DNA of 64,000 bases from NCBI RefSeq assembly GCF_034048115.1, contig NZ_CP139145.1, positions 2,852,001 to 2,916,000 on the forward strand, read 5' to 3'. This document shows, one piece after another, positions 1 through 8,055 of this stretch. A model generated the notes under the pieces. It was not told the DNA's origin, did not search any database, and worked only from the letters and a program-made list of their open reading frames with translations. Position 1 is the first letter of the stretch, and each line of letters starts with the position of its first letter. A program made the position numbers and the translations under genes. Source of the DNA: Pseudarthrobacter sp. IC2-21. Lineage in GTDB: Bacteria > Actinomycetota > Actinomycetes > Actinomycetales > Micrococcaceae.

Positions 1-1
1 C

Positions 2-313
2 CTCTCCGGCGGTGGCAAGGAGCGGATCGCCGTCGGTGAGCGTGTCCTGCTGGGCGCCAATTCCGGCGTCGGCATCAGCATTGGCGATGACTCCGTGGTG
101 GAAGCCGGCCTCTACGTGACCGCCGGCACCCGCGTTCGTGTTCCGGGGCCCAAGGACGAGGTGGGCGAGGACACCACCAAGATCGTCAAGGCAGCAGAGC
201 TCTCCGGCGTCCCCAACCTGCTCTTCCGCCGCAACTCCACCACGGGCGCCGTCGAAGCCCTGCCGCGCAAGGGGCAGACGGTGGAACTGAACGACGCCCT
301 CCACGCCAACTGA
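2..313 (+). CDS. dapD: 2,3,4,5-tetrahydropyridine-2,6-dicarboxylate N-succinyltransferase, C-terminal part
   Basis: This is the last ~103 codons of DapD, cut by the left window edge; the frame is open from base 2. DapD succinylates tetrahydrodipicolinate in the succinylase branch of diaminopimelate/lysine synthesis in the cytoplasm. The visible part shows left-handed beta-helix hexapeptide turns (GANSGVGISIGDDSVVEAG) and the actinobacterial C-terminal end with NLLFRRNSTTGAVEALPR. The next reaction in the branch, the transaminase DapC, is encoded about 6.6 kb downstream on the other strand. The following gene starts 4 bp after this stop, so they may be cotranscribed. The family match is strong; only the N-terminus is missing. 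Confidence 0.9.
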   Translation, partial: LSGGGKERIAVGERVLLGANSGVGISIGDDSVVEAGLYVTAGTRVRVPGPKDEVGEDTTKIVKAAELSGVPNLLFRRNSTTGAVEALPRKGQTVELNDALHAN

Positions 314-317
314 CACG

Positions 318-1169
318 GTGCTAACCAGGGGCCGTGGCTTGCGGCGCGCCACGGTACTCCTGCTCGCCCTGGCACTCCTGGCAGGGGGCATCTATACGGT
401 GGTGGCCGTCGTGCAGCGTTCCGAGACATTGGTTGCGGAACGCTGCACGGCCGACGTCGGAACGCAGCACGCCGAGCTCGCCACCGACCAGACGGTCAAC
501 GCAGCGCTGATTACCGCCGTCGCCGTGCAGCGCGGCCTTCCGCCGCGGGCAGCCAGCATCGCCTTGGCTACCGCGATGCAGGAATCCAAGTTGCGCAACA
601 TCGATCACGGCGACCTCGCCGGGCCCGACTCCCGGGGGCTGTTCCAGCAGCGCCCGTCCCAGGGGTGGGGAACCGAAGAGCAGATCATGGATCCGTACTA
701 TGCGGTCAACGCCTTCTACGACGCGCTGGTGAAAATTCCCGGCTACGAGTCCCTGGACATTACCGACGCCGCGCAACGCGTGCAGCGCTCGGCCTTTCCC
801 CACGCCTACGCCCAGCACGAGGAGATGGGCCGGTCCTTTGCGTCTGCGCTATCCGGCCAGACGCCGGCGGCACTTCAGTGCACGCTGCGCGCCCCGCAGG
901 AGCCAGGTCAGCCCGAAACGGTGGACGCGGAACTCGCTCGGGCCTACGGTGCCCTGGAAACCGCCGTCGAGGGCAAGTCGCTGGTTGTGGACGCGGCCAG
1001 CAGTGAGGCCTGGTCCGTGGCGCAGTGGGCCGTGGCAAACGCCAAGGACCTGGCCGTGACACGCGTCGATGTTGCCGGCCATAGCTGGGTCCGGAAGGAC
1101 CAGGCTGGCTGGCAGGTGGCTGACGTCCCGGCCGGCCAGGTCCGGATCACCGTAGCGCCCACGAAGTAG
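318..1169 (+). CDS. membrane-anchored lytic-transglycosylase-like protein
   Basis: A 283-residue protein starting at GTG, 4 bp after dapD. Residues ~9-31 form one hydrophobic segment (VLLLALALLAGGIYTVVAVV), so the rest is probably extracytoplasmic. The central part (IALATAMQESKLRNIDHGD...GLFQQRPSQGWGT...DPYYAVNAFYDAL) resembles the goose-lysozyme/transglycosylase fold, with Glu in 'MQESKLRN' as the likely catalytic acid. It is therefore a candidate peptidoglycan-acting enzyme, although such proteins are often left as hypothetical. Two Cys residues (in ERCTAD and LQCTL) could form a disulfide outside the cell. Placement after dapD (diaminopimelate supply) fits a wall theme, but that is inference. 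Confidence 0.75.
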   Translation: MLTRGRGLRRATVLLLALALLAGGIYTVVAVVQRSETLVAERCTADVGTQHAELATDQTVNAALITAVAVQRGLPPRAASIALATAMQESKLRNIDHGDLAGPDSRGLFQQRPSQGWGTEEQIMDPYYAVNAFYDALVKIPGYESLDITDAAQRVQRSAFPHAYAQHEEMGRSFASALSGQTPAALQCTLRAPQEPGQPETVDAELARAYGALETAVEGKSLVVDAASSEAWSVAQWAVANAKDLAVTRVDVAGHSWVRKDQAGWQVADVPAGQVRITVAPTK

Positions 1170-1177
1170 GAGAGCGC

Positions 1178-2551
1178 TCAGTTGCTGCCGGAACGGCCAT
1201 GTGCCAAGCCGGTTGGGAAGCCGACCAGCACCGGTTCCGGAGCGGAGCAGCAACCGGCGTCCTGTGTGGCCGCCGGGGTTGCCGGAGTGTCGCAACTGGT
1301 GCCGCCGTCAGTGGAGCACACCCCGGTCTCCGGCAGTTCGAGGTGGACGGTGTCCGCTGCGGCCTGGTCACCGGCGAGGGCCGCCACGACCGACCGGACC
1401 TGTTCGTAGCCGGTGGCCAGCAGGAAGGTCGGCGCGCGGCCGTAGGACTTCATTCCCACGATATAGAAGTCTTTGTCCAAATGGGCCAGCAGCTTCGCGC
1501 CGTGCGGGGCGACGGTTCCGCAGGAGTGGAATTCAGGGTCGATCAGCGGGCCCAGCCCGGTGGGTGCCTCGACGGCGGGGTCCAGGCTCAGGCGCAGTTC
1601 GCGCAGGATGTCCAGGTCCGGGCGGAAGCCGGTGCAGGGGATGATGACATCAACGTCCAGGCGACGTCCGTCCACGGATTCGACACTTACGCCTGACTCC
1701 AGGGATTTGAGCGCCGAGATGCCGAATCCGGTGTGCAGTTCGATGGTCCCGGCCTCGACAAGGCGGCGGAGCCGGGAGCCGAGCTGGCCGCGGGCAGGCA
1801 GTCCGTCGGCGTCTCCGCCGCCGTACACCTTCTCGGCTGAGGGCCCGCGCACGGCCCACACGATCGCCGTGTCAGGTTCTTCCTGGGCCAGGCCGGCCAG
1901 GTTGATCAGCGTGTTGGCGGCCGAGTGCCCCGCCCCGACAACCAGGACCCGGCGCCCCGCGAATGTGCCGCGGTCCCGGCCTGTGACGTCCGGCAGGGGC
2001 GAGGCAATCCGCTCCGCGGCGGACTCCTCGCCGCTGGCGGGAAGCCCCGACGTGCCGAGCGGATTGCGGGTGGACCAGGTTCCGGACGCGTCGATGACGC
2101 CGGCCACCGTGTGGTCCCGGACTTGCCCGTCCTGGTGCTCGACCCGGACCACGAACGGGGTGGTCCCGCGGTTGCGGGTGTGCGTCTTGTCCATGCCCTG
2201 GCGCGTGACGGCCAGGACGCGTGCACCGGTCTGCAGCCGTGAACCGATGGCCGGGATAGCGGCGAGCGGGGCGAGGTAGTTGTCGATGAGTTCCCCGCCG
2301 TACGGGAGGGCCGTGGGCCGCGGCGGAACCCATCCGGTCGGCTCGAGCAGGCGGACCGCGGCGGCGTCGAGGTTAAACCGCCACGGTGAGAACAGCCGGA
2401 TGTGGCGCCACTGCTCAATGGCAGCCCCCGCCGTCGGACCGGCCTCGAAGATCAGCGGCTGGAGGCCGCGTTCGAGCAGGTGGGCCGCGGCGGCGAGACC
2501 GACGGGTCCGGCACCGATGACGGCAATGGGAAGGTTTTTAAGTGAATCCAT
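1178..2551 (-). CDS. ArsO-like flavin-dependent monooxygenase with Cys-rich tail
   Basis: A 457-residue FAD/NAD(P)H oxidoreductase. Two Rossmann motifs are visible: AVIGAGPVGLAAAAHLLERG near the N-terminus (FAD) and VLVVGAGHSAANTLINLAG mid-protein (NADPH). The segment EQWRHIRLFSPWRFN is typical of ars-linked flavoproteins. The C-terminus carries a short Cys-rich tail, CSTDGGTSCDT followed by AGCCSAPE, with a vicinal Cys pair suited to soft-metal or arsenite binding. The start chosen is ATG 2551, directly before the FAD motif; a longer open frame reaches 2632 but overlaps the operator-like repeat. It is divergent from an arsR remnant, so the gene may now lack its regulator. The reaction is uncertain (organoarsenical or other oxidation). 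Confidence 0.75.
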   Translation of the reverse strand: MDSLKNLPIAVIGAGPVGLAAAAHLLERGLQPLIFEAGPTAGAAIEQWRHIRLFSPWRFNLDAAAVRLLEPTGWVPPRPTALPYGGELIDNYLAPLAAIPAIGSRLQTGARVLAVTRQGMDKTHTRNRGTTPFVVRVEHQDGQVRDHTVAGVIDASGTWSTRNPLGTSGLPASGEESAAERIASPLPDVTGRDRGTFAGRRVLVVGAGHSAANTLINLAGLAQEEPDTAIVWAVRGPSAEKVYGGGDADGLPARGQLGSRLRRLVEAGTIELHTGFGISALKSLESGVSVESVDGRRLDVDVIIPCTGFRPDLDILRELRLSLDPAVEAPTGLGPLIDPEFHSCGTVAPHGAKLLAHLDKDFYIVGMKSYGRAPTFLLATGYEQVRSVVAALAGDQAAADTVHLELPETGVCSTDGGTSCDTPATPAATQDAGCCSAPEPVLVGFPTGLAHGRSGSN

Positions 2552-2631
2552 GGTGCGCGCTGCTTCTTCCGTTGGCGGGGGCGGGGCTCTTATTTGGCAG
2601 CCGGAATGCTCATGTGGTCCCCTTGGGTTCA

Positions 2632-2672
2632 TTGACGTTCGTCGATACAGCGAGTATATCGATGCATGTCAA
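2632..2672. promoter_or_regulatory. ArsR-type operator-like inverted repeat
   Basis: Two 18-bp arms, TTGACGTTCGTCGATACA (2632-2649) and TATATCGATGCATGTCAA (2655-2672), are inverted copies matching at 13 of 18 positions with a 5-bp spacer. They sit between the flavin monooxygenase and the arsR remnant. TTGAC at both outer ends and the long imperfect dyad resemble ArsR/SmtB binding sites and could also contain the divergent -35 elements. Confidence 0.55.
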
Positions 2673-2908
2673 TACACGCGAATGACGGTTCAAGCGGCGT
2701 GCAGGCGCTGCGGTTCAAAGCGCTGGCGGATCCCGGCCGGCGGCGGCTGCTCTCCATCGTGAAGGCCGAGCCCTCCGGGGAGTCCTGCGTGTGCGACCTG
2801 GCCGGACCACTGAACCTGGGCCAGGCCGCCGGACCGGGCGCCGAGCCTAAGCGAGGATTTCCACCACCGGCTGGACGTAGCTGCGGAAGAGCTCGGGCTG
2901 TGACATGA
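2666..2908 (+). pseudogene. arsR-family regulator, truncated after the first half of the HTH domain
   Basis: The frame encodes the N-terminus of an ArsR/SmtB repressor: VQALRFKALADPGRRRLLSIV, then the metal-binding motif ESCVCDL and GPLNLGQ. In this family GLSQPTVSHHLKVL, the recognition helix, should follow. Instead the frame runs into unrelated residues (AAGPGAEPKRG...) and ends at 2908, inside the convergent neighbouring gene. The DNA-recognition helix and dimerisation helices are absent, so it should not bind DNA. The start may be ATG 2666 or, more likely, GTG 2699. The break near 2825-2845 points to a deletion that joined arsR to the downstream flank. Confidence 0.7.
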
Positions 2909-3458
2909 GGTTGTGGCTCATGAGGATCTTGTCCGGTTCCAGGTACCAGGCCCGCTCTTCGTTCAGCGGCAATTCGATGATGGTCAGGTTGAAGTCCCGC
3001 GCCTCCCGGCCAACTTCCATCAGCCGGTCGTCCACGATGTCACCCAGGAGCTGGTCGGTGCCACTGGCCACCCGTTCCGCCTCCAGGCGGGTGTATTCGC
3101 TCCGGCGTTCCCGTGCCCAGGTCAGGGCGGCCCCGAAGTGCGCCTGCAGGACACGCTGGAGGGCCGGGGAGTTGCCGAAGGCCTCAAATGCCGGCGGGGA
3201 GAGTTCCGGCGCCGTCTGCGGATGGGCCTTGAGCAGCTGCTCCCACCAGGCTTCCCACTCGGTCTTCAGCGCACTTACCCCGCCCACGTCGGCAGTCAGA
3301 TGCGAATGGTCGGCCTGCCGGACCTTCGGGGCTGCGTGACAAAGTGCGGGATGGCCCGCCCCGTCCAGGCCTGCCGCATCGCGGACAAACAGCGCGATCA
3401 TCAGGGGTCCGGAGGTGTCCGTTGTGATCTGCCAGCCGGGACCACCTGTTTGATTCAT
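2847..3458 (-). CDS. conserved protein of unknown function
   Basis: A 203-residue soluble protein with no signal peptide or membrane segment and no family I recognise. The composition is normal for the genome, with Trp-rich patches (TEWEAWWEQLL) and a well-structured end (FNLTIIELPLNEERAWYLEPDKILMSHNLMS). Near the N-terminus is LMIALFVRDAAGL. It faces the arsR remnant, and its stop lies just past the point where arsR homology ends. That arrangement suggests the deletion removed the DNA between the two genes. The reading frame and codon use look genuine; the function is not inferable from sequence. Confidence 0.7.
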   Translation of the reverse strand: MNQTGGPGWQITTDTSGPLMIALFVRDAAGLDGAGHPALCHAAPKVRQADHSHLTADVGGVSALKTEWEAWWEQLLKAHPQTAPELSPPAFEAFGNSPALQRVLQAHFGAALTWARERRSEYTRLEAERVASGTDQLLGDIVDDRLMEVGREARDFNLTIIELPLNEERAWYLEPDKILMSHNLMSQPELFRSYVQPVVEILA

Positions 3459-3549
3459 CCCAATTCCTCCTTTGGCCTGCCCCTGCCGGGTTCCGGCCGC
3501 TCCGCTCCCCCGGCTCCCAGTCTATTCCGGATGGCGGCGGACGGTAGTG

Positions 3550-4161
3550 TCAGCCGGCCAGGCTCCGCACGTGCCGGTCAAGGACATCACGGCACATCTG
3601 CGCAGTCATCCATTCGGGTTGGAGGAGGGCGTGCATGCACAGCCCGTCGAGCGTCGCCAGCAGTCGCTCTGCTTCCACCGTGAGCCGGTCCTCATCCTCA
3701 CCGTCGCCGCGGACCAGGGCCGTGATCACCTGTCCGACGACGGCGGCCACCTCGCGGTGGCTGCGGTCGGCTTCGGCCGCGAGCACGGGCCGGATCCTGG
3801 CCGCGTTTTTGAAGGCCATCCATACGCACGCATCCACGGCGCGGTCTTCGTCAAGGGGCAGGAATTCACCCAGCAGGGTTAAAACGGCCTCCCGCCGGGA
3901 CTCCGATCCGGGTTCACTCTCCAGCATCGCCGGCAGTCCCGCCGTAAGCCTTGCCAGGATCCGGTCCACCACCGCAGCGAAGGAGAAGCGGAGCAGTTCG
4001 TCGCTGCCCGCGAAGTAGTGCCGGACGGACCCGACGGCCAGGCCTGCTTCGTCGGCCACCTCCCGCAAGGAGGCCCTTTCCAGCCCGTCCACGGCGATGA
4101 TCCTGAAGACCGCTTCGACAATTTCCGCGCGCCGGGCTTCGGCATCAACAATTTTGGGCAC
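3550..4161 (-). CDS. TetR/AcrR-family transcriptional regulator
   Basis: A 203-residue one-domain repressor. Residues ~10-57 form the TetR helix-turn-helix (RRAEIVEAVFRIIAVDGLERASLREVADEAGLAVGSVRHYFAGSDELLRF), with the recognition helix in AVGSVRHYF. The remaining ~140 residues form the helical ligand/dimerisation region typical of TetR_C. It is transcribed away from galE with a 64-bp intergenic region. That gap could hold an autoregulatory operator, but I see no convincing palindrome. The target and ligand are unknown. Confidence 0.85.
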   Translation of the reverse strand: MPKIVDAEARRAEIVEAVFRIIAVDGLERASLREVADEAGLAVGSVRHYFAGSDELLRFSFAAVVDRILARLTAGLPAMLESEPGSESRREAVLTLLGEFLPLDEDRAVDACVWMAFKNAARIRPVLAAEADRSHREVAAVVGQVITALVRGDGEDEDRLTVEAERLLATLDGLCMHALLQPEWMTAQMCRDVLDRHVRSLAG

Positions 4162-4225
4162 TACTCCTATTTAGCACGCCCGTGCTGTAATCCGTTCATC
4201 GACGGAATTGGGATAGCGTGGGGGC

Positions 4226-5239
4226 ATGAAAATTCTGGTCACAGGCGGCACCGGCTATATCGGTTCACACACTGTTTTGTCCCTTCAGGAAGCCGGTCAC
4301 GATGTGGTGGTGATCGACAACCTGGTGAACTCCAGCGAGGAATCGCTGCGGCGCGTCGCCGAACTCACCGGCAAGACCGCGGACTTCCACAACGTGGATC
4401 TCGTGGACGAGGCAGCAGTGGACAGCGTTTTCGCAAGCAACCGGATCGACGCCGTCATTCACTTCGCGGGCCTGAAGGCCGTGGGCGAATCCGTCCGTGA
4501 ACCGCTGAAGTACTACTACAACAACCTCGTGGGCACGCTGAACCTGATAAGGGTCATGGACCGCCATGACGTGCGCTCCATCGTCTTCAGCTCCTCCGCC
4601 ACCGTCTACGGCGAGCACAACCCCATTCCCTACGTGGAAAAAATGGAGATCGGCGCCAACAACCCGTACGGCCGCACCAAGGAGCAGATCGAGGACGTCC
4701 TGTCGGACCTTGGCGCCGCGGACAGCCGCTGGCACATCGCGCTGCTGCGCTACTTCAACCCGGTGGGCGCGCACCCGTCCGGCCGCATCGGCGAGGACCC
4801 CCAGGGCATCCCCAACAACCTGGTGCCCTTCATCGCCCAGGTGGCTGTGGGCCGCCGCGAGAAGCTCATGGTGTTCGGCGGCGACTACGACACGCCTGAC
4901 GGAACGTGCCTGCGGGACTACATCCACGTCGTCGACCTCGCCGAAGGGCACGTCGCCGCCCTCAACCACGTGGCGGACCGCGCGGGAGTCTTCCGCTGGA
5001 ACCTCGGTTCAGGCAAGGGCTCCTCCGTGCTGGAGGTCCTGCGGTCCTTCGAGAAGGCGGTCGGGAAACCGATCCCCTATGAGATCACCGGGCGCCGGGC
5101 CGGCGACCTTCCCGCGTTCTGGGCGGACGCCACCTCCGCCCTGGCCGACCTCAGCTGGTCCACCACCAAGACCGTGGACGAGATGTGCGAGGACCACTGG
5201 CGCTGGCAGAAGAACAACCCGCAGGGCTACTCCTCCTAG
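4226..5239 (+). CDS. galE: UDP-glucose 4-epimerase
   Basis: A 337-residue extended short-chain dehydrogenase that interconverts UDP-glucose and UDP-galactose with bound NAD. The N-terminal dinucleotide motif is KILVTGGTGYIGSHTVLSL. The catalytic region has FSSSATVYG and the YxxxK motif in NPYGRTKEQIE. The substrate-binding end includes NLGSGKGSSVLEVL and RAGDLPAFWAD. The length equals that of standard bacterial GalE. The start ATG is followed directly by the Rossmann strand. The gene stands alone, followed by two hairpins. Nothing is unusual. Confidence 0.95.
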   Translation: MKILVTGGTGYIGSHTVLSLQEAGHDVVVIDNLVNSSEESLRRVAELTGKTADFHNVDLVDEAAVDSVFASNRIDAVIHFAGLKAVGESVREPLKYYYNNLVGTLNLIRVMDRHDVRSIVFSSSATVYGEHNPIPYVEKMEIGANNPYGRTKEQIEDVLSDLGAADSRWHIALLRYFNPVGAHPSGRIGEDPQGIPNNLVPFIAQVAVGRREKLMVFGGDYDTPDGTCLRDYIHVVDLAEGHVAALNHVADRAGVFRWNLGSGKGSSVLEVLRSFEKAVGKPIPYEITGRRAGDLPAFWADATSALADLSWSTTKTVDEMCEDHWRWQKNNPQGYSS

Positions 5240-5246
5240 CATCGAT

Positions 5247-5294
5247 TGCTCCGTAATCGCCGTTTTGAGCCCCGAAAACGGCACCTACGGAGCA
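5247..5294. repeat. perfect two-part palindromic hairpin after galE
   Basis: TGCTCCGTA (5247-5255) pairs perfectly with TACGGAGCA (5286-5294), and inside it GCCGTTTT (5259-5266) pairs with AAAACGGC (5275-5282). The two 3-nt side bulges are symmetric. It lies 8 bp after the galE stop and could terminate galE. The sequence is less GC-rich and more ordered than the neighbouring terminator, so it may instead be a dispersed palindromic element. Confidence 0.7.
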
Positions 5295-5306
5295 ACCGAT
5301 GAGAGA

Positions 5307-5355
5307 ACGACGGCGGCCGGTCACCTTCGCGGAGAAGGTAACCGGCCGCCGTCGT
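5307..5355. terminator. bidirectional hairpin terminator between galE and gltA
   Basis: Fifteen-base arms ACGACGGCGGCCGGT (5307-5321) and ACCGGCCGCCGTCGT (5341-5355) are fully complementary, with inner pairs ACCTT/AAGGT extending the stem. It lies between the convergent ends of galE and gltA. Confidence 0.8.
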
Positions 5356-5380
5356 ACTCAGTTCACAGACCGTGGCGCGC

Positions 5381-6664
5381 TTAGCGGACCGGGTAGTCAC
5401 GCTCCGGCTCGCCGATGTACAGCTGGCGCGGGCGGCCGATCTTGGTGTTCGGGTCGGTGATCATTTCACGCCACTGCGCGATCCAGCCCGGCAGGCGGCC
5501 GATGGCGAACAGCACGGTGAACATCTTCTCCGGGAAGCCCATGGCCTTGTAGATCAGGCCGGTGTAGAAGTCCACGTTGGGGTAGAGCTTGCGCTGGATG
5601 AAGTAGTCATCGTTCAGGGCCTTCTCTTCCAGGCGGAGGGCGATCTCCAGCAGCTCGTCGTTACCGCCGAGCTTGGTCAGGATCTCGTGTGCCGTGTCCT
5701 TGACGATCCTGGCCCGCGGATCGTAGTTCTTGTAGACGCGGTGTCCGAAGCCCATGAGGCGGACGCCGTCCTCCTTGTTCTTGACCTTCTCCATGTAGTC
5801 CTCGGGCTTGGTGCCGTCGGCCTGGATCTGGCGGAGCATCTTGAGCACTGCTTCGTTGGCGCCGCCGTGGGCGGGGCCGAAGAGGGCGTTGATGCCGGCC
5901 GACACCGAAGCGAAGAGGTTGGCGTTGGAGGAGCCAACCAGGCGCACGGTGGAGGTGGAGCAGTTCTGTTCGTGGTCCGCGTGCAGGATCAGCAGCAGGT
6001 CCAGCGCCTTGGCGATGACCGGGTCCACTTCATACTGTTCGGCCGGCAGGCCGAAGCTCAGGCGCATGAAGTTCTCCACGAGGTTATGGGAGTTGTCCGG
6101 GTACAGCATGGGCTGGCCGATGGACTTCTTGTGCGCGTACGCGGCAATGACCGGCATCTTGGCCATGAGGCGGATGGTGGAGAGTTCCACCTGCTCGGCG
6201 TTGAACGGGTCCAGGGAGTCCTGGTAGAAGGTGGACAGCGCGGACACGGCCGAGGACAGCACCGGCATGGGGTGCGCGTCGCGGGGGAAGCCGCTGAAGA
6301 ATCCCTTGAGCTCTTCGTGCAGCAGGGTGTGGCGGCGGATCTTCTGGTCGAATGCTTCCAGCTCCGTGGCGGTGGGCAGGTTGCCGTAGATCAGCAGGTA
6401 GGAGACCTCGAGGAAGCTGGAGTGCTGCGCCAGCTGCTCGATGGGGTATCCGCGGTACCGCAGGATGCCCGCATCGCCATCAATGTAGGTAATAGCGGAG
6501 GTGGTTGCTGCCGTGTTCATGAAGCCGGGGTCAAAGGTGACTGCGCCCGTCTGCTTGAGCAGCTTGGAAACGTCGTATCCTTCGTTTCCTTCAACAACTT
6601 TGATGCGCGGGAGCTTGAGCTCGCCTCCTGCATGGTGCAGGGTTGCGCTGTTGGTCTCAGTCAT
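5381..6664 (-). CDS. gltA: citrate synthase, type II
   Basis: A 427-residue citrate synthase that condenses acetyl-CoA with oxaloacetate to start the TCA cycle. Conserved active-site segments are present: NFMRLSFGLPAE, LILHADHEQNCSTSTVRLVGSS (substrate His), GPAHGGANEAVLKML and LMGFGHRVYKNYDPRA (catalytic His), with PNVDFYTGLIYKAMGFP near the end. ATG 6664 has GGGGA upstream at good distance and gives the usual N-terminus; upstream in-frame codons are not conserved-looking. It is a single gene with a 228-bp upstream region that probably holds its promoter, and the convergent hairpin ends it. Confidence 0.96.
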   Translation of the reverse strand: MTETNSATLHHAGGELKLPRIKVVEGNEGYDVSKLLKQTGAVTFDPGFMNTAATTSAITYIDGDAGILRYRGYPIEQLAQHSSFLEVSYLLIYGNLPTATELEAFDQKIRRHTLLHEELKGFFSGFPRDAHPMPVLSSAVSALSTFYQDSLDPFNAEQVELSTIRLMAKMPVIAAYAHKKSIGQPMLYPDNSHNLVENFMRLSFGLPAEQYEVDPVIAKALDLLLILHADHEQNCSTSTVRLVGSSNANLFASVSAGINALFGPAHGGANEAVLKMLRQIQADGTKPEDYMEKVKNKEDGVRLMGFGHRVYKNYDPRARIVKDTAHEILTKLGGNDELLEIALRLEEKALNDDYFIQRKLYPNVDFYTGLIYKAMGFPEKMFTVLFAIGRLPGWIAQWREMITDPNTKIGRPRQLYIGEPERDYPVR

Positions 6665-6892
6665 GGAGTCCCCTTCATGAGGCGCTTGGGCCTCTGTCGA
6701 AAGCTTGATCCAACCGGTGAGCCGTGGCACTGTCCCTGTTCATCCAGGAAATCCAACACCCGGGCTGCCTTCTTGTAGAAAGCCACCATTGATAGTCACT
6801 TAAAAAGTACCGCCCGATGGTCGGGTGGCACTAATCGGCGGCCGTCAAAATCCCCCCAAAACGCCGCCTTTGTGGCGCGAGTCACATGATTG

Positions 6893-8041
6893 TTACCGCC
6901 CCGGGGCCAGCCGGGCCACGGCCGCGTCGATGCGTTCGTCGGTACCGGTGAGCGCCACCCGCACAAAACCGGTGCCGGCGTCGCCGTAAAACACACCCGG
7001 ACCCACCACGATGCCCAGGTCCGCGAGGCGGCCCACGGTGTCCCAGGTGTCTTCCCCCGCCGTGGACCACAGGTACAGCCCGGCGTCGGAATCCTTGATC
7101 TCCAGCCCAAACTGCTGCAGGGCGGGCACCAGGCGTTCGCGCCGTCCGCGGTAGAGATCCTTTTGGGCCTGGACATGCGAATCGTCACCCAGGGCAACGC
7201 GCATGGCTTCCTGCACCGGGTAGGGCACGATCATGCCGGCATGCTTGCGGCTGTTGACGAGATTCGCCATGATGGCGGGATCCCCGGCCACAAAAGCCGC
7301 CCGGTAGCCGGCAACGTTGGATTGCTTGCTCAACGAATACACCGCAAGGAGCCCATCGTGGGAGCCGCCGGCGACGCGCGGATCCAGGACGCTGGGGACA
7401 GGTTCCCCGCCGCGCTGGGCATCCCATGAGCCCCACCCGAGCTCGGCATAGCATTCATCGGAGGCCACCACGGCACCCAGTTCCCGGGCCTGGGACACCA
7501 AGGCCTTCAGCGATTCGACGTCCCGGACGCTTCCGGTGGGATTCCCCGGGGAGTTGACCCAGATGAGGCGCACCCTGGCGCGGGTGGCGGCGTCGAGCTC
7601 ATCCAGAGTGTCAGTGGCTACGGAGGTGACCCCCGCGAGCGTAGCGCCGATGTCATAGGTGGGGTAGGCAACCTTGGGGCGGACCACAACGTCGCCCGGC
7701 TTCAGTCCAAGCAGGAGCGGCAGCCACGCCACCAGTTCCTTGGACCCGACCGTGGGCATGACGTTCTTCGGGTCCAGTCCTGCAACGCCGCGGCGGCGGT
7801 GGAACCACGCCGCGATCGCTTCACGCAGCCCGGCGGTGCCGTGCACGGTAGGGTACCCGGGAGCGTCAGCGGCGGCTTTGAGCGCCTCGCGGATCAGCAC
7901 CGGCGTCGGGTCCACCGGCGTGCCAATGGAGAGATTGACGGCCCCGCCGGGATGCTCCGAAGCCCTGGCGAGGTAGGGCGCCATGGCCTCCCACGGGTAA
8001 TCGGGCAGGCTCAGGCCAAAAGTATTCACCGCTGATGTCAC
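6893..8041 (-). CDS. dapC: succinyldiaminopimelate transaminase
   Basis: A 382-residue PLP-dependent class I aminotransferase of the actinobacterial DapC type. It converts N-succinyl-2-amino-6-ketopimelate to succinyl-diaminopimelate using glutamate. Visible motifs: VNLSIGTPVDPTP, TVGSKELVAWLPLLLGL, WVNSPGNPTGSV, SDECYAELGW and the PLP-lysine region AVYSLSKQSNVAGYRAAFVAGD. It follows fdxA by 14 bp on the same strand, the conserved actinobacterial fdxA-dapC arrangement, so the two are very likely cotranscribed. It works in the same branch as DapD at the left end of the window. Confidence 0.93.
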   Translation of the reverse strand: MTSAVNTFGLSLPDYPWEAMAPYLARASEHPGGAVNLSIGTPVDPTPVLIREALKAAADAPGYPTVHGTAGLREAIAAWFHRRRGVAGLDPKNVMPTVGSKELVAWLPLLLGLKPGDVVVRPKVAYPTYDIGATLAGVTSVATDTLDELDAATRARVRLIWVNSPGNPTGSVRDVESLKALVSQARELGAVVASDECYAELGWGSWDAQRGGEPVPSVLDPRVAGGSHDGLLAVYSLSKQSNVAGYRAAFVAGDPAIMANLVNSRKHAGMIVPYPVQEAMRVALGDDSHVQAQKDLYRGRRERLVPALQQFGLEIKDSDAGLYLWSTAGEDTWDTVGRLADLGIVVGPGVFYGDAGTGFVRVALTGTDERIDAAVARLAPGR

Positions 8042-8055
8042 CGGGGCGGCCCGGC

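Noticed and set aside
5372..6778. A 468-codon open frame on the plus strand across gltA
   Set aside because: It is the antisense of citrate synthase; its His/Val/Gly-rich translation matches nothing, while the minus strand is a textbook GltA.
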